Assembly: GCF_002443255.2 (NCBI RefSeq) | Contig: NW_019211457.1 | Location: forward strand, 26,900,921-26,964,920 | Origin: Varroa destructor | Taxonomy: Eukaryota > Arthropoda > Arachnida > Mesostigmata > Varroidae | DNA length: 64,000 nt | Direction of reading: 5' to 3' | Shown: positions 12,001-27,000 of the stretch, piece after piece | How the letters are laid out: every line of letters starts with the position of its first letter | Position numbering within the stretch: the stretch's first letter is position 1 | The notes under the pieces: generated by a model | What the model was told of the DNA's origin: nothing | Seen by the model: the letters and a program-made list of their open reading frames with translations, nothing else | Databases searched by the model: none | Made by a program: the position numbers and the translations under genes

Positions 12001-15000
12001 GTCAGGTGGCCGACAGAAGGCGATGTATTTTCTATTTCTTAAATGAAACTGGATAGCTTATACATTGGTTATTTGTAGAGGAACTTCTAGGTGACAACCA
12101 ACTTTCAATAAAGGCATTTAACCCCTTCGTCATATGCTACTCGGCACTTGCAGAGTAGGCCACATCGATTAGCTTATTAGAGCCTTGCAAGGCGATCCCG
12201 GTATATATCCACATATATTACTAATGATACTTAAGGTAAAAAGGAACTCGGTCTATCAATTTACAGGGGTCCTGAACCATAAGATGTTTCGAGTATTTCA
12301 CTTAGCTTAATATTTCAACATCTGTTTCCGCAGATTCAAATGTAACTTGCACATTTATACGCTTCCGGTATCATAAGCTAGAGTAAGTTACGTGAATACA
12401 GTTTTATGCCCTAACAATGAGCGGTAACGCCATCAAGAGGAACGTCCAAAAAAAGCCAGTTTCGGCCGCTGAAGCAATAAGAAGCTAAAACTATTATATG
12501 AACACCATATTGTCACTTTAAGATAACTCCAGTATTTGGTTTATTCCGTATAAGCTGTATATTACGCCCACGTAATCGCCAGATAGTGAATAGCAGTTTA
12601 GAAGAACCTAGGTTAGCCTTTACTTTAATGAAATCAATAACAGAGAGTTCGTTAGCTAAAATATTTTTACGCAGGTTATCTAGGTCAAGCACAAATCTAG
12701 TCTATCCCATCGCATTATACATTAATCATGTCTTTACCACTTGGTAGAAAACGCAAACTGGAAAACCTACTCGTAAACGCAATATGCTTAATGCAAGTTA
12801 TTTGGAAGCGCCCCAAAGGGCAAAACATTCATGGTCCTCGTGTCGGCATGCAACAGCTAGCACGCTCCAGAAATGTGTTTCTTTTTTAGATCTGTTCTTA
12901 AAACGCCGCCCACAACTGAATCTTGCAAAATGGAGGGATCATAATGGTCTTCTCTGAAATTTATACGTAACGTATGCGGAGGCCGTTCGCACTTTTACGC
13001 AGAAAATCCATTCAACATCGTACACCCGCGCATATTGGCATATGCGTCGAGCCTCTAGGCCATTGTACGCCGGTGATCGTGACTCTGGCCTGACTGTGGC
13101 CTACGTATATATATATATAGAATATATTACATTCTTTCTTCTAAAATAAATAAGATAAAAGTTCTTTTAGATATCGTCGCTTGGCAGACATATCGTTGAC
13201 GATGCTATTTTGAATGACATGTGTATCTGACTAGACAAAACAAAGTTTGCCCTCGTCTTCGAACTGGTTTTGATTTCGAATTTTCGCTCTTTGATAATAC
13301 TAGATAAAGTTACGTTCGGCATGCCCTTCTATTACTTACTAAATTAAGCCCACCTACCTAAGCAGATGCGGTCATCTCTGGAAATGTTGTTGACCAAGTA
13401 CAGTATACTGCGACGACTTAAGAAAAAAATATCATTCATTTTAATAACTAAATTAATTAATTTTGGTACTGTGGGAGTTTCTCATACGAAAAACAAAAAA
13501 AAAAAAACACAAAAGTTAATAGTAGCAACACAGTTATTAGAAAAGAGGCATCATGGCATTCGTAACTAAGATTATATTAAATTGCAAGGCATGTAAAATT
13601 ATTATACAAATTGCATTCTCAGCCGTTAATCGATCGATTGTTCCGGTCAATCCATGAACATACGCTTATAATAAGCGTTGTAGCTAGATAGCTTATGACC
13701 GTGCATTTTTCGGGGATGGAAGAAACCTCACAGCTTTCTAGCTATAGATCATGGACTTGACCGTGAGGTTTGGCTAAACCCCTTTCAAACACGACAGAAT
13801 ATATAATTGTGTATGCATTTAGTAAGTAACAGGATTGATTTTGCTGCTAACCGAATTGAAGCTGTCGTTATCCAGTTGAAATGGTATTCCTTGTTCATCG
13901 TAATGGTTGAAAACAACCAGAGTGTGTTACATAGGCCAAAATACCAATGAGTTATGTATAGAAATAAAATGCACCAATACAGAAGCCTAATCAATCGCTG
14001 CTGCACAATTGGCAGTGGGATCAGCTTAAACGTTGCGTTGAGCTCAACTATCCAAGCAACTATATGACTATGTATATGGTACCGACATAGCTCAAAAGCA
14101 ATCCCGAATGACCTTAGCGTTGCCGTTTTCTGCGCAACTTACCCTACTATTATTTAACGTAATACTGAATCACTGCTGTTCTGTAATAGATTATATCTAA
14201 ATATAACACTTCAAATGAGAGGGACTGCCGAACAGCGGTACGGTAAGAGAGCCGCTGTTCACACTTGAAAGGGTTCTCGGCCTAGGCCGGAAGGCACCAG
14301 CCACTGGTTTGGCATGCGTGATTCCTGAAATTCCAGGTAGACAGCCTGCTTACGGAACATAAAAAAATTGTCCTATGGCTGACCACAACGATACAATACC
14401 GGTTTGCTATGTAAATTGTTAGAATACATAAGGCCAGCGAGAGCTGCCCGGATAGCAAACTCAGACTGCAAATAGCTACATGATAGCCGTAGTTATTCGA
14501 GCAGTTATGCGAGGCAAGCTAACTTATAAAAAGTATTATATTGAAAACAACTCGTAAGACTCAATGTTCAATGAGATTATATCGCGGTATTCGTTGAAAT
14601 TAGGTAGCAAAACAATGAACGAAAATAATACGCTTACGAATGTGCGGTAAAACATACCAGCGAGTAGAGTGCTCCACGGATCCGTACAGTTCAGTAAATG
14701 CGCGACCGGACTATCCCAGCTAATTAAATCACCAGCGCGATCTATGTCCATTTTTTTTTTTTAGTTACACTCTGCAGCTTGTATAATAACAACTATCGAT
14801 ACTTGTCCGTATCCCTTCCCGAACTTATCGATGTCCCGATTGAATTTATTTCTCATGGACGATTCGAACGTTCCTGTTGCACCAAACTCGATGGGAAATA
14901 TAATGCAACACAACAGGACATTGACTGGGATCCATTGCTGCATCTTTAACATTTTCTAAATTAAGCTTATTCCCGTTAATGTAATTTCATTATATGACAT

Positions 15001-18000
15001 TTTACAGTTCTGCCTGTGTCGTTGTCCATCGTCGTCACGTATTCGTCAGTTGCACGTCAAGTACGTCGTCTGACTGAGCTCTGGCATCAATGTGTGTCGT
15101 ACACCTGCATTTCGTCGTAAGCCTTTTCGCAGTTAGGTTACGTTCTCGTTATCCTTTATACAAATAACACTTCTCATACATGGAGTGTTCATTGCGCTAC
15201 ACACTATGACCGTTATCACAAACGCTACCACCACGTTAGCTATGACAACAACAGAAAAAACGACACCACTGCTACGATCCGACGCAAAGCAACGTGCGAT
15301 GTAGTCTGCGTTTCTGGAACGCGGACGACCCTTCCTGAAAGAGCGGTCGGATCGATCACTGAAGTAAGGTAATGGACAGCCGACTGGAAGAAGGCGTATT
15401 ACCGTCTCACCAGCGCGTTTCGCTAAAGATGGAATGAGAGTGGACAGCAGTTAACTGGCTATGGCAAATGATAATGTTGAATATTTACATCGAGCCAGCT
15501 AGTGTAGGACGCCGTCAGCCGCCGCACCATCATACCAGCACAGGCAGCATGAGGGGTTTCGACGATATTGGCATAGAGCCACAGACTTCCTCCTGGGTGT
15601 AATAATAGCCTGCTTCGTGCCACGGCCGTGTTCACGGCCTGCGTATCATCCTAGGCGTACGCGCGTGGCCATCGTTCACTCTTTCTTCGTCTCGATGTGG
15701 CTGAACAGAGTTTTGGCAAATCAATGACGAAAGAAGGAACATACGACTTTGAAATCTACACCCCGGAACAGGGGCTAATTCTCTACGAGACGTCTGTAGA
15801 GAAATATCAACAGCGAACTTCGGATACGCCGTGGTGATAGCATCTAACAAGGCAAAACGGACCGGCAATCGCAACCTTTTGTGGCCTTCTCGTTCAGTAT
15901 TTGCACTGTTCTAGATAGAACCCCCTGCGTTAGCAGTAAAGGAGCAATGGTAACACCGGCTTGACTATGCTTCTCAGTGTTAGCACAACAGCTAGTTAAG
16001 GCCTGTGAACTCTACTAGGACTATAATGGCTCCTGTTGACATTACTACTGCAATCAACTGGGGGACCGGTCAGGGAGATCGGTAATGGCGTCTGGTGATT
16101 GACTTTATAACTGCCTCCGTTTTAGCGGTCAGCAATGGACGTCTACTGCGGCGACAATTAATTGCAATAACAAGTATACGTGGACCTTTCCAGTATTCTA
16201 GGATAACGCTAAGCATCTGATAGCAACGACGGCCAAAGCAACAGAAAAAGCGTCTTCCGTATGCCTGCATACACTACGGCAACGCCGAAAATCGTAACAA
16301 TGAGTTTTTCGGCGCGGCACGCTTTTCTATGTTGGTCCATCGACGTTTTGTTACTCCGCTTGCTTCGGTGCTTCGTCGTTTTTCTCGGCGTGGCAGACAG
16401 CCACGTCAGACCGATTGCCGTTGCTCCATTCTAGCTAGCGCGGCTCGTAGTTGTAGTTATCCACGCCTGGCTGGCTTGTTCGCCAATATGATCGCCGCGA
16501 CTGGTATGCCCCGCCATTGACGCTGAACGCGGCTGTTGCCAGTGAGCACGCGAAGTCGCGGTAAAGGACAAAACGCAAAACATCGAGACTTAATAAAAGA
16601 TTGTATGACCGGCGACATGGTAGTGATGCCGGCCAAAATATACGTTACCATCAGCGAATCGCGAGTGGTGGATACCCCCCCGTAAGAACAACACAAAGCC
16701 ATATAGTCTGCCGTTACAACAAGTCCGGTGTTACAACGGCCATAACCACGTAAATAGCGTCGTCAACACAAAGTGTGAATCTTCTGGTTATTTTACAGCT
16801 ATGGAACACGTCGGAAGAGTCGTTCTCACTTCTCGTAAACGGGACGTGCTTTCCGTGTCTCCAAGAGGACAGGTGTGAGCGGCTGGCCAATCGGCAGTTT
16901 CGCGACGATGTGTGGTCGAATCGCTGCGAGCGAGATCCTACATACGGGCAACAGAAAAGTTAGTTGAACCGAGCTGTTGCTGAGCATTACCTCTGATGAT
17001 GGCGATCGTCTCTTAGCTGCCAGACGCGGTAGCTGTTACAGAGGTAGTATTTGCAATAGCCCTGTGCTAACACTGCGGTACGAGTTCGCCAGACATAGTT
17101 TATGCGTTTAAAAGCTCAACTTCTCGGACAAATGCTATGGGATATTTGAAACAAGAGAAAAAGATGAAAGACTTATTCGACACAGAAATCCCCCACTGGA
17201 ACAGACTGAACTACGCAAGCGGTCAGCAGACGGTAGCCAAGTCTAGAAAATGGGCAAAAAGTCACGCGAAGTCTTCGCGGTGCAACGTAACCAAATGGGT
17301 TAACCAAGATGAAATTGTTTTAGAAAACTGCCAAGAACGACACTGCCAAAGGGGCTGCGTGTCATCCACGAACGTATATAGATGGACGCCCATAATTCAT
17401 TGATTTGGGATAGATAGAGCAACAGACTAGTGATGGTCGCATTTATCGAATCGAGCTAGTTTTTCAACACACGTAATAGCAAGGCCGGCAATGGGATAGC
17501 TAGACAACAGTATAAGACTTATATATTTTTAGAAAGCAGCTTTAGTCTGAGATGCGCTAGCCTATAGGAACGGACTCCTAACAGCGTACCTCCTGTGAGC
17601 CAGTTAGGCCAATCCCGGGCGCTGCCTTCTTTGGCTTGAACAACGTTGCTTTTTTATTCTGTTTTTATTTGTAGCGGCAGCCATTCTCAGGTACTATTTA
17701 GGTCGTAGACAACTAGCACAGTTGGAATAGTGGGTGGTAAAGAATTCGTGGTGGGAATTAGGTGGGCGGCCCTGGACAAGCCGACAGACGCGTCTGTTAG
17801 CAGGGAAAGTGTTCACTATATTTTCCTTGATGAAGTCGGGGAGAGCGTGTACAGCTTAACATAGCTTAAAGCAACCGGCGTTTTTACTTCCATAACAACG
17901 ATTAGACATATGTCTATCTCTAAATCCGTTTCGAAGTCAGAAGTTTTCTGGGTGTGGGATGAGGTGCAAACTCTACGAGCTTCTTCTTCATACAGGTTAA

Positions 18001-21000
18001 CCTGACCTGGTAGAAATTTAAATCTGGTATAGTAAGAAGTAAAGCATGCAAAAATAGACAGTATACGCTATTTCTTTTAGCAAATTTCAATATAAAGAGA
18101 AATATATTTGACCCTGGGTGGAACCCTGGCTGCGTGATCGTCCACAAATTGGAATCGCATAAACTAGACCTGTCGTACTACGCTAGTTGCGTTCAGCCCT
18201 ATGCTATCACAATAAAGAGAAACTATCTGATATAAATACAATTTACCATTATATAATTCTGTATAAGCATAGTCCGACTACTTTAACAAGCTGTCAATTG
18301 ACGGTCCAAGGAAACGGTGCGCAAGAAGCTGCGGCCCTTACATACGCTTTGTCAAACGTAAAGAAAACGTGCACCCCCATTCGGCCGGCTCTCTACTGCG
18401 GATGCTTAGATGGATAAACTCCTTACACCTTTCCACATTCTCCGAGCTACCGACGGGACACAGAACTCGCTGATTCGCCAAGCCCACGTTTATTTCTACG
18501 GGAGTCTGGCTTAGCCAGTACGACATAAAACGTCAGGCCTCGATATCGTAAAATTATCTTGACCTGTCAATCATTAGGGAAGCACACGACTTCCGAATGT
18601 CGAACGCTGCTGTCGAAGCTTAGTTCCATAGTTGGGTTGAAATGTCTAAATGACAGAGGGTAATCGCGTGCAAGCTAGCCGTGATTTGTAATATTCATTA
18701 TAAAAAATTTCACCACTTGATATTTATTAGTCAATCGAGTCCAATCTATAAGGCACCTCACTGCTGAATGATAGGCACCAGCACATCTGAAAATGGGCAT
18801 TCAGCAATTGGGATGGGAATCTAATAATAGACTGATTTACTTTCGCGTTGACGATTTTTGTTTATGATTTACTCTGACGAGCGTTACTGCATCAGGGGCC
18901 AGTTCAAGCCTCGCAAGAAGATCTGATACCAAACGATTAAAATAAAATGACGTAAAATTCGTACAGCTGAGCTACATTAAACGTTTATCATACAATACTA
19001 GTGTGTCCCACATAACCCGAGTGCTTTAGATTGTCCAATATGCACTACTATATTGATGCTAGTAAATTCGCGCCTGTCGTCTATTCTTACCAAAAGGATC
19101 ATTCGCAACGATCGGACATTCAATTTATCGCAGGCGGGAGTCAGCGGTCGATAAATGAACGCCTGTATTCGGGATTCGTAGATTCGGGAAAAGGCCGCTG
19201 CGCAATGCACATGCTATGGGTGAGCAATTATGGTTTTTGCAAATAAATGTTAGTATTTTCTCGAGGAAATAGGTTTGTAAATAGGATCGTTTTCGTCAAA
19301 TAGTCCACTTTATTTTGTTACAATTTTGTGACAAAATTTGGAGTTACGGAAAAGTTTAGTTTGGGCAGCCTGAATTTTTACCTACCTAACTATCGTGACC
19401 TTCAGTTCTTACATGCATTTAAATACGTGCTTTGGTCAAACCATTCGTGAGGTAAATGTTCAACGGACATGGATGGCACCATTATATTCCTCAATAAAGC
19501 TCTACATCGTTTGACTTCTGTAGCGCTAGAATGTGAGGCTCTATTCTATTTTCATCTACCCTACCTTCTAAGGATATTCAATAAGCTTCAACTGATTGTC
19601 ATCTTTTTTTCTTCTCTTTGCCTCTGAATTTGACCCCAGCTCATCAACCTCTTCGTGGCTTCACCCCTAGAGCGTTGCACCAAGGCTGTTGGCCGATGGC
19701 AGCAGTACGCAGACAAATAGGCAAGAGAGAGTGTTTGCCACGCTGAATTTCGAGATCACCGGATCCAAACTTTCATTTGTCGTGTGCTTCTATCTGCGCA
19801 CTTTTACCTGACCAGTCCGTCCCCATTTCGTAGTTATCCGCGGATCTTTCTATGTTAGTGCTCCACATTCAGCTCGGTAGGTTTTCGTGCAACGGCAGCG
19901 ATGCTAAATTGATTCTAAATATCGTACCCCTTTTCTCAACATTTACCATCCACATCCATAAACGCTAAACCTAGAAGCATCAGACAATGTTCTACCGCTG
20001 TGGCTCGTTTTGCGCAAATCTATTTTATCGGTTATCTAACAATATCCTTTGCCAGCCACCATGACCGCTAGGCCAAACGAAGGCCAATAGACAGAGCAGA
20101 ATAGGTTTGTCTCCCGCCACCGAATTTAGGAGTTTAATTCGACTGAGTCTTCGCTTTCGGCTGGATTTTGTAGTCCTGTTGGAATTCCGCCGAATCTGAC
20201 TTATATTGATTCTCAACCTTTTTGTCGCATTTAGGAGAAGGGATGAAGACCAGGATGATGGAGGAGGGAAAAGACAAACCGCCAGCTATCTCTTTCATTT
20301 TCAGTCCTCTCCGTCTTCAAGAGTTCCAGCAGTCATTCATGATGTCTTGCCACTAGAGTCAACTATTTCCTGTTTCGACAAGATCAAATTTATAAGGGCG
20401 GAATACGACAAGCGGTTGCCGATACACTATGCCTCTTTAGACTTTGTTTGAACAAGTCCCGCTTGTCCCAGAAGTTGTATTGTCTGTTAGCAAGCCCGCA
20501 GAATTCGTTAATTCTATTCGGTAAAAGGACGCGCGGGAGGAATTGGATGGGAGGAGTCGAGGGGTCCAGGGACGCAGGATGATCGGGACATAGAGTTCGA
20601 CAGAAAAAACTCATTTGCAATTATTCTATAGCATGGTGATGTGGTGTTTTGCAGCATTCATTCAAGCTGAATGTACCTCTATCGTGCGCATCCTAGCGCT
20701 TGTCTCGACGTCTAGGGTTGAGACAAGCGGCAATTTTATCCAAAGCCAACGGCGGGAACAGGATGGGCAATAGACGATATGCGGGAAAACGATTCACCCG
20801 ATTATTTTCTCCTTCTATGAATAATCTTGTCTTCGGAAATAAAAGAAGGAACCATATGGTGGATAATCATTTCATGAAAACTAATCAGCCGACTGCATTG
20901 GACCTTCAACTTTTTAAAAAAGTTGAAGGCAAAGCCCATTTTACGCTTGCTAATTAAACCAGTTGCACATAAGGTAGCATAAAAATCTGTGGGTCGGAGC

Positions 21001-24000
21001 AGACCAAAATGTTGCCAACTTAACCCTAATGATTAGTTTTTCAATTCAATTGAAAGCAATCAACTGCTGAATTATTTGGTTGACATGTCGTTAAGTAGTT
21101 GAACAATCGTGGCTGTTAATTCTGTATTCGAAACGTTGTGTAACTTCTAATTATTGCCCACACCACGCTGATGTCCAACGTTACCTTTCATGGTTTCGTC
21201 CAAGCAAAAACAATTTATCTACAAATCTATTTAATTACCAGTTGGATATTGGTCCAACAAAGATAAAGCTAGAAGTACAAAACTACTGACGGGTACTCAA
21301 TGGGAAGAATCTACCAAGCGGGGTCTACTACATCCTAGACACCGCTACAACTTGTAACTAATATGTACAAGCTTTTGCTTAGAACAAAAGCACATTCATT
21401 GTATATAATACCCTTTGTCAGATGGAGGAAAATAGAGAAGGTACAAAATAGGCGCGAAACAGTTTCAACAACTGTTTAAGAAGCTGCTATAGTCTTATAG
21501 ATAAGCTATACAAGATTAAAAGGAAAGCATATGGAACTTATTCAGACTGCAGTCATTTCAAGCCCATATGAAGCTCAAATGAATACTGCTAGAAAACAGC
21601 GAAGAGCTTGAGGCAGCTCCATTTGTGTTATTCGACTGCATCTAACTTACTAGCAATCTTGTTGTCCACTAAATGAAAATTCCTTTTCAGGCAACTACCC
21701 GATTACCGAAGCCAAGATGTCGTATAAGAAGATGCGCCGACACCGTCACACAGTGGTAGAATGAGAAAAGAAATAAAGGGGACAACCTTGATGAGTCATA
21801 AGCCTATACGATGGCCAACGCTTTGTCAACGTCTATCCTGTGACTAACGTTGCTTTCATCCACTTATGCTTGGATTACCGACACCGACGCCAACATAATG
21901 CAATGCCTTTGCTAAGCTATGCCCCCTATAAACCTCTTTCTCAGGCCGTTGCCATTGATCCTCGGCAAGCTGCCACGAAATGAGGCATCTCGCAAGGTAC
22001 CACTGATCCTGTCCAACCTCCCATAGTTGACATTGACGGAGTAACGGCAGAGAAACTGCTTCTACCATATTCTGTCTTTGGTGGCTTTTACAAGTCGAGT
22101 GGTTTGGCTGCTTCGTCAAATGCTACGCAAATCGCAGGTCCACACACAGCAGGGCTTCATTTTAGCTTCCAAGGACAGTGAGGACGACGTTCGTCGCCAG
22201 ACGCACTTATATCGGTTTTGTTGCTATTGTGGCAACGGCTGTTGTTATAGAGGCACGAGCCTATATTGGTTGATTGTGTTCGAGGTCTTGCCGGATCAAG
22301 CTCCACCCAAGTATCGCTAGGAGGAGCGGTTCGCTTTCTCTATGGCGAGCGAAAAATGAACGACCATAGCAGGTGATCCCATCCCAACAGTCGATGAAAG
22401 TTGGGAGTTCCTACTACCCAGTGAGCCGGACTATTCGAGCATTGGAGCATAGACTATCAATACGCCAGCGGTTCGTTCACTACTGGAGTACTGAAAGTGC
22501 AGCAATAAAATCGATCGTTGCTCCAGGTTCTGACGAAGAGAAAAAACGTTTTCGACTGACGTCGAAGATGACGACGGCAGTACTCTATTGCAAAGATCTC
22601 CAATTTGAAAAAACACTTTTCAAAGCAGTTACTACATTACAATGTTGAAGAGAGTCAAAAGTATTATAGTGTTGGCCTTTCTGCTTGGCAGAAAAATCAA
22701 TTTTGTGTAGGGGAAAAAGTTACCGAGTTACAGTTATTAAAATGTATAAGATAGATCCGAAGAAGCACTTAAACTTCCTCAAAGCACCGTTTCTAAATAC
22801 GTATCCTTCTTGAACACATAGGGGCGCACTAGCTGGTCGAGGAGACAAATTGGGACATGAATGTGTTTGGGCTATGTATTGAAGTTAATCCAATTCGTTA
22901 AGGATTCTCCAATCATTCATAAATCATGTCAATTCTCCTGTGAAATTTTGTACTCACTTGACAAAAAAGATATTTCTATCATTGTCTAACATAGTATATG
23001 CTACCTTGTCCACATAGAGAACAAGGCGTTTATCTAAACCGTCTAAAACGTTTGATGATTTAGCAATTTTTTTAGCAACTAGATGAAGTTCGCATACAGT
23101 ATATCTCGTGCGTGACTAAACCACTTTCGAAATTTTAAAACAAGCTATGTTTTCAAAGTCTTTGCACAAATAAATCCGTTATTAAGTGTTCTCAAGCGAC
23201 TGCCCCTAGTTACACTCATATCTAAAACAGAGGACCTAACAGCATGTTTCGATTAGGCAACCGACTAGCTTATCCAATCATCTAACGTTTACCTACTGCT
23301 AACGTTACTGTACCTAATATCCTTATTAATGGGGGTGCCCATGAACATGTTACTATCTCCGGTTCAAGTGGGCGAATGACTGCCATGGCATATGGTGACC
23401 ATGCCATTGTATAGTTCTGTCGAAAGGATCTCATATAAGTTCACCTGTGTTGCAGTTCCATGCTTGGCCGTACGCCGTCAACGTCGGAAGTGTAGCGTTT
23501 AACTGCGTCGACAATGGAGTACCGGCCGCACTAAGAGCAACCGGTAGAAACGGGTCGAGCGGCGCAGGAGGGACCGCTCCTAACAATGAGGCAGCCATAA
23601 CATTCCCGCCTCCGCCACCTCCAGAAAGTCCTGTCCCTTTACTAGACGGATTAGCCGTGGTTCCTGATAAACCGCAAGAGGTACTGGCTCCGGTGACCTG
23701 ATTCGCCATCGCCATAACCGAAACCGTTCCACTATTCATTTTTGGAGGCAGCGGAGGAGCTACCGAGTTCAGGTTGCCTCTTCCGCGCAGCGGCAGGCCT
23801 ACGACACCACTTGGGCAGCCATCTGTAAGTATATAGCAGCACAGCAAAATGCACAGTTAATTGCGTTTTGAAATACTTCGAAGTCACGTTATAGAGACAC
23901 TAGATCGAATTAAGCGTTAATATAAGAAAAGCAAAGTGGACTGGAGATATGTAATAAAATAATGAGGTGTCCATGACGTTAAGTTTACGTTCTTGTACAG

Positions 24001-27000
24001 AAGAAAAAGAGAAAGTAGAAGATGGGAAAACGGAATGTGCACAAGATCTTTTTGGGGGGTTTATGTGACTGAAGCTAGAACGTGGAGGCAGCTACAGGGT
24101 TTGACGGGAAGGTCTAAAAAGGGATGATTTACAACAGCGGTCGCAAGCGCTAACCCGAAAAAGGCCAAAACGGTTGGGCTTTTGTAACAAGATGGAAGGT
24201 AAACCACTGAGACGAACAAGGATCCAAAAGCAGCTGTGGACAGTCGACTTATTTGGTAGTTGGACGGCTCCCATAGAGCCTCTGAAGCTTGTACTTCCAC
24301 TTTGTCACTTTCTCCCATAAAACTCAGACGTGATAAGGTAGCTGGATAAACCGTACTGACAACGTGCAGTCTGCAAATGCCTCATCAACCGCGGTAGCTA
24401 CATCCATTTGTTTTCGCATTATCATCCTCGATGAAAGTGTGACACGCTCAAAAAATAGGACGAAAAGGTACAGATAGATTGAGTGACGACTACAATGTAA
24501 TGCATATTATTCTTTTTTATTGTTTATGTTGTTGGCGTTAACAGAAACAATGACAAGAAAAAAATTGTTGATTTACCTTAACCGTATTTATTTTTTAAGA
24601 TGCGAGGCTTCTGACCTTCGTTAGTGTCATTTGTCGAAAACAAAGTTTACTTTGCTAAAGGAAATGCATGTTACAGGGACTAACTTACATGTAGGAGAAA
24701 TGTAAGTCGATAACTGCTGTTGAGATCCGTGGCTATATTAGGGTTTGCGCAAAAAAGTACTCCAAAGAGACAAAATTAGAAATTTGTGATTTAGTAACGT
24801 TCATGCTAGGTACTAAGACACGCACTAAAAAGTCCTATTTTCGGTCTGTTTGAAAATTTTTAGACTCTTATAGGAGTAATGATGACATTCGTTCAATACG
24901 AAACACCTGTAGGCCTAAAAAAGCTTATGTTATGAGATGACACTTCAATGCGAATATGGACCCAAACGTGAACACTACGAGACATTGTGAGATCACAGGA
25001 CCTTGATACCTATCCTCCTACTTACACTCTCTTGAAAAGTCAACATATAGAAATGAAGACCGTCGCAAACAGGTCTCGCAATGATAATGGCAGATCTTTG
25101 TAGAATAGCAAAAAGAAAAAAAGACAAAAAAACAAACGAGCGTCGAGATGTGTCTTTAGTAGGCGAAAAAACATCGCGAGTAGGTTTTTCCGCCCGACTG
25201 AAGCAATGCGTAAAGCCAAGCATTTATTTAGGCTTCAGGTAGGTACATACCTAAATTACAATTAGATCAGAAAAGTCTTTGATCTCGATATAAGCAACAA
25301 CACCGTGACGATGTCGGTGATATTTTCGTGCCATCATATTTTCATACATCGTGTCACGGGCTTAACAAGGATGTTCATTCACAACATGATGCATAGACAC
25401 TGTTAAGCTAAGCCAATATATATGGGTTTATATTTTACGGAATAGTTGTTGTAGGATCCACATTTTAACCAGTGATGGAGAATATGTACGTGCGCAACAC
25501 AGATATTCCGCATTGTTAAACCTACCGGTATCCAAAGAAGTCGATCAGAATAAACACAGTACGCTCGAAAACACTGGGAACCAATTCGCAGAGGTGATAT
25601 GTATGATAACCCATATATGATTAGCACGACGTAGCTTCTCACAAATTTCCTTCTAAGGATTCTAACTAAGTATAAGATTATCATTGAGTCCGTTGTATTG
25701 CAAATTACGTAACGCGCCTTACTTCCATAGCCTCACCGATGACATCTTCGAATATGCGGCACACATCTGGGCAGCTAATAAAATCGAACGCTTCTATTTA
25801 TTGATTCTTGACTAAACACGAACACGGGTTAATTAATAAATATATCGCCAGAACGTCAACAACACTAACAGGTCTGCCTGTTCAATTCGAACTACGTCTT
25901 TCTGGAACTAGACCTCACTTTATGAATAATCCCTATAAAGCTGAATCATCCTCTCCAAAACACAATTTGGTCTTTTTTTTTTTTTAATTTAATTTTTTCT
26001 ATCTTTCTTTGCTGGTACTAGTAATACATAGTTAATAATAAATATAGTCCGCCTGGCAACACGGCCTCTGTTAATAATGAACCTACTTACGTCTTCTGTT
26101 CTGACTGAATAATAAGAATTAATGGAACTTTTTAATTTGTCGTACACTTTTTTCGAAGTAAGGCAATGGAAAGTCAGGACAGAGTAGGACGCAACAAAAC
26201 GATTAAAAGCACGGTGCTGATATTTTATTTGATAAGCAAGGCGGTCATTTTGTGTTGTCCAAAATCAATTACGAAGTTCGGTGGCCTGTACTAATCTTGA
26301 GTTATCCGTGAGCTGTATACACAAGTTTTGGGAATCAATTTTTGGTATTAGTTTATAAGATGTCCGGAGAGGTCATAATGAACTCATCAGAGGTTCCTCC
26401 AATAAGCCTAGTTTTGAGAAGGAATCACATCAGCAGGTTCTGCCGCTACTACCTTCATCACCTCTTTTTTGTTTTTCAAAATTTCTCCTTTTTTATCTCT
26501 ATAACCTCTATGTTTTAAATTTTTTTAAATTTTCCACGTCATCTACTAACGCTGAGATGTAAATTAGCAAAAATATACACCATATTTATAACTTTGTGAG
26601 CAACAGCAATGCATGCTATCTAGTCTTTGTCCCGATAGTGGTTTTACCAAAACTGACCTACTCATACGCACCCAACGAGCCAATAACTAAATGCGAATCG
26701 TGCCTAAAAAATGAATATCTGCCGAGGACAAACAAAAACAAAATAAGTACATAGTCTTCGAAGTACGTCTATACCGTGTCTCGAAATCGATGTGACAAAG
26801 AAACGCTTGCTTGGGATATATAGTGTTAGCCTCTATAGACAGAACTGATATTGCTACATGTTGTAACCAAGGCGGTGACTACCTGAATCACGCCTCTCTC
26901 TCTCTCTCTCTCTTAGCCAAATTTTACATTACAGCATGTTTCACTCTGTTGGGGGTATGGTTTCACTGTTTAATAAATAATGCATAATTTCATCGAGAAT

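Larger units (their letters stand above)
8946..23444 (-). other. PI3K-C2 intron 2, about 14.5 kb
   Basis: The largest intron. Composition is uneven: roughly 15.0-17.1 kb is clearly richer in G+C than the flanks. No open frame in it has a family I recognise, on either strand. It holds the (TA)25 tract near the 3' splice site, a perfect palindrome at 20903-20929, and a short helix-turn-helix-like broken frame near 22.75 kb. Confidence 0.8.

Noticed and set aside
22735..22860. Short peptide SEEALKLPQSTVSKYV resembling a pogo/Tigger helix-turn-helix
   Set aside because: Only 16 residues before a stop, and no further transposase segment could be followed; too short to call.
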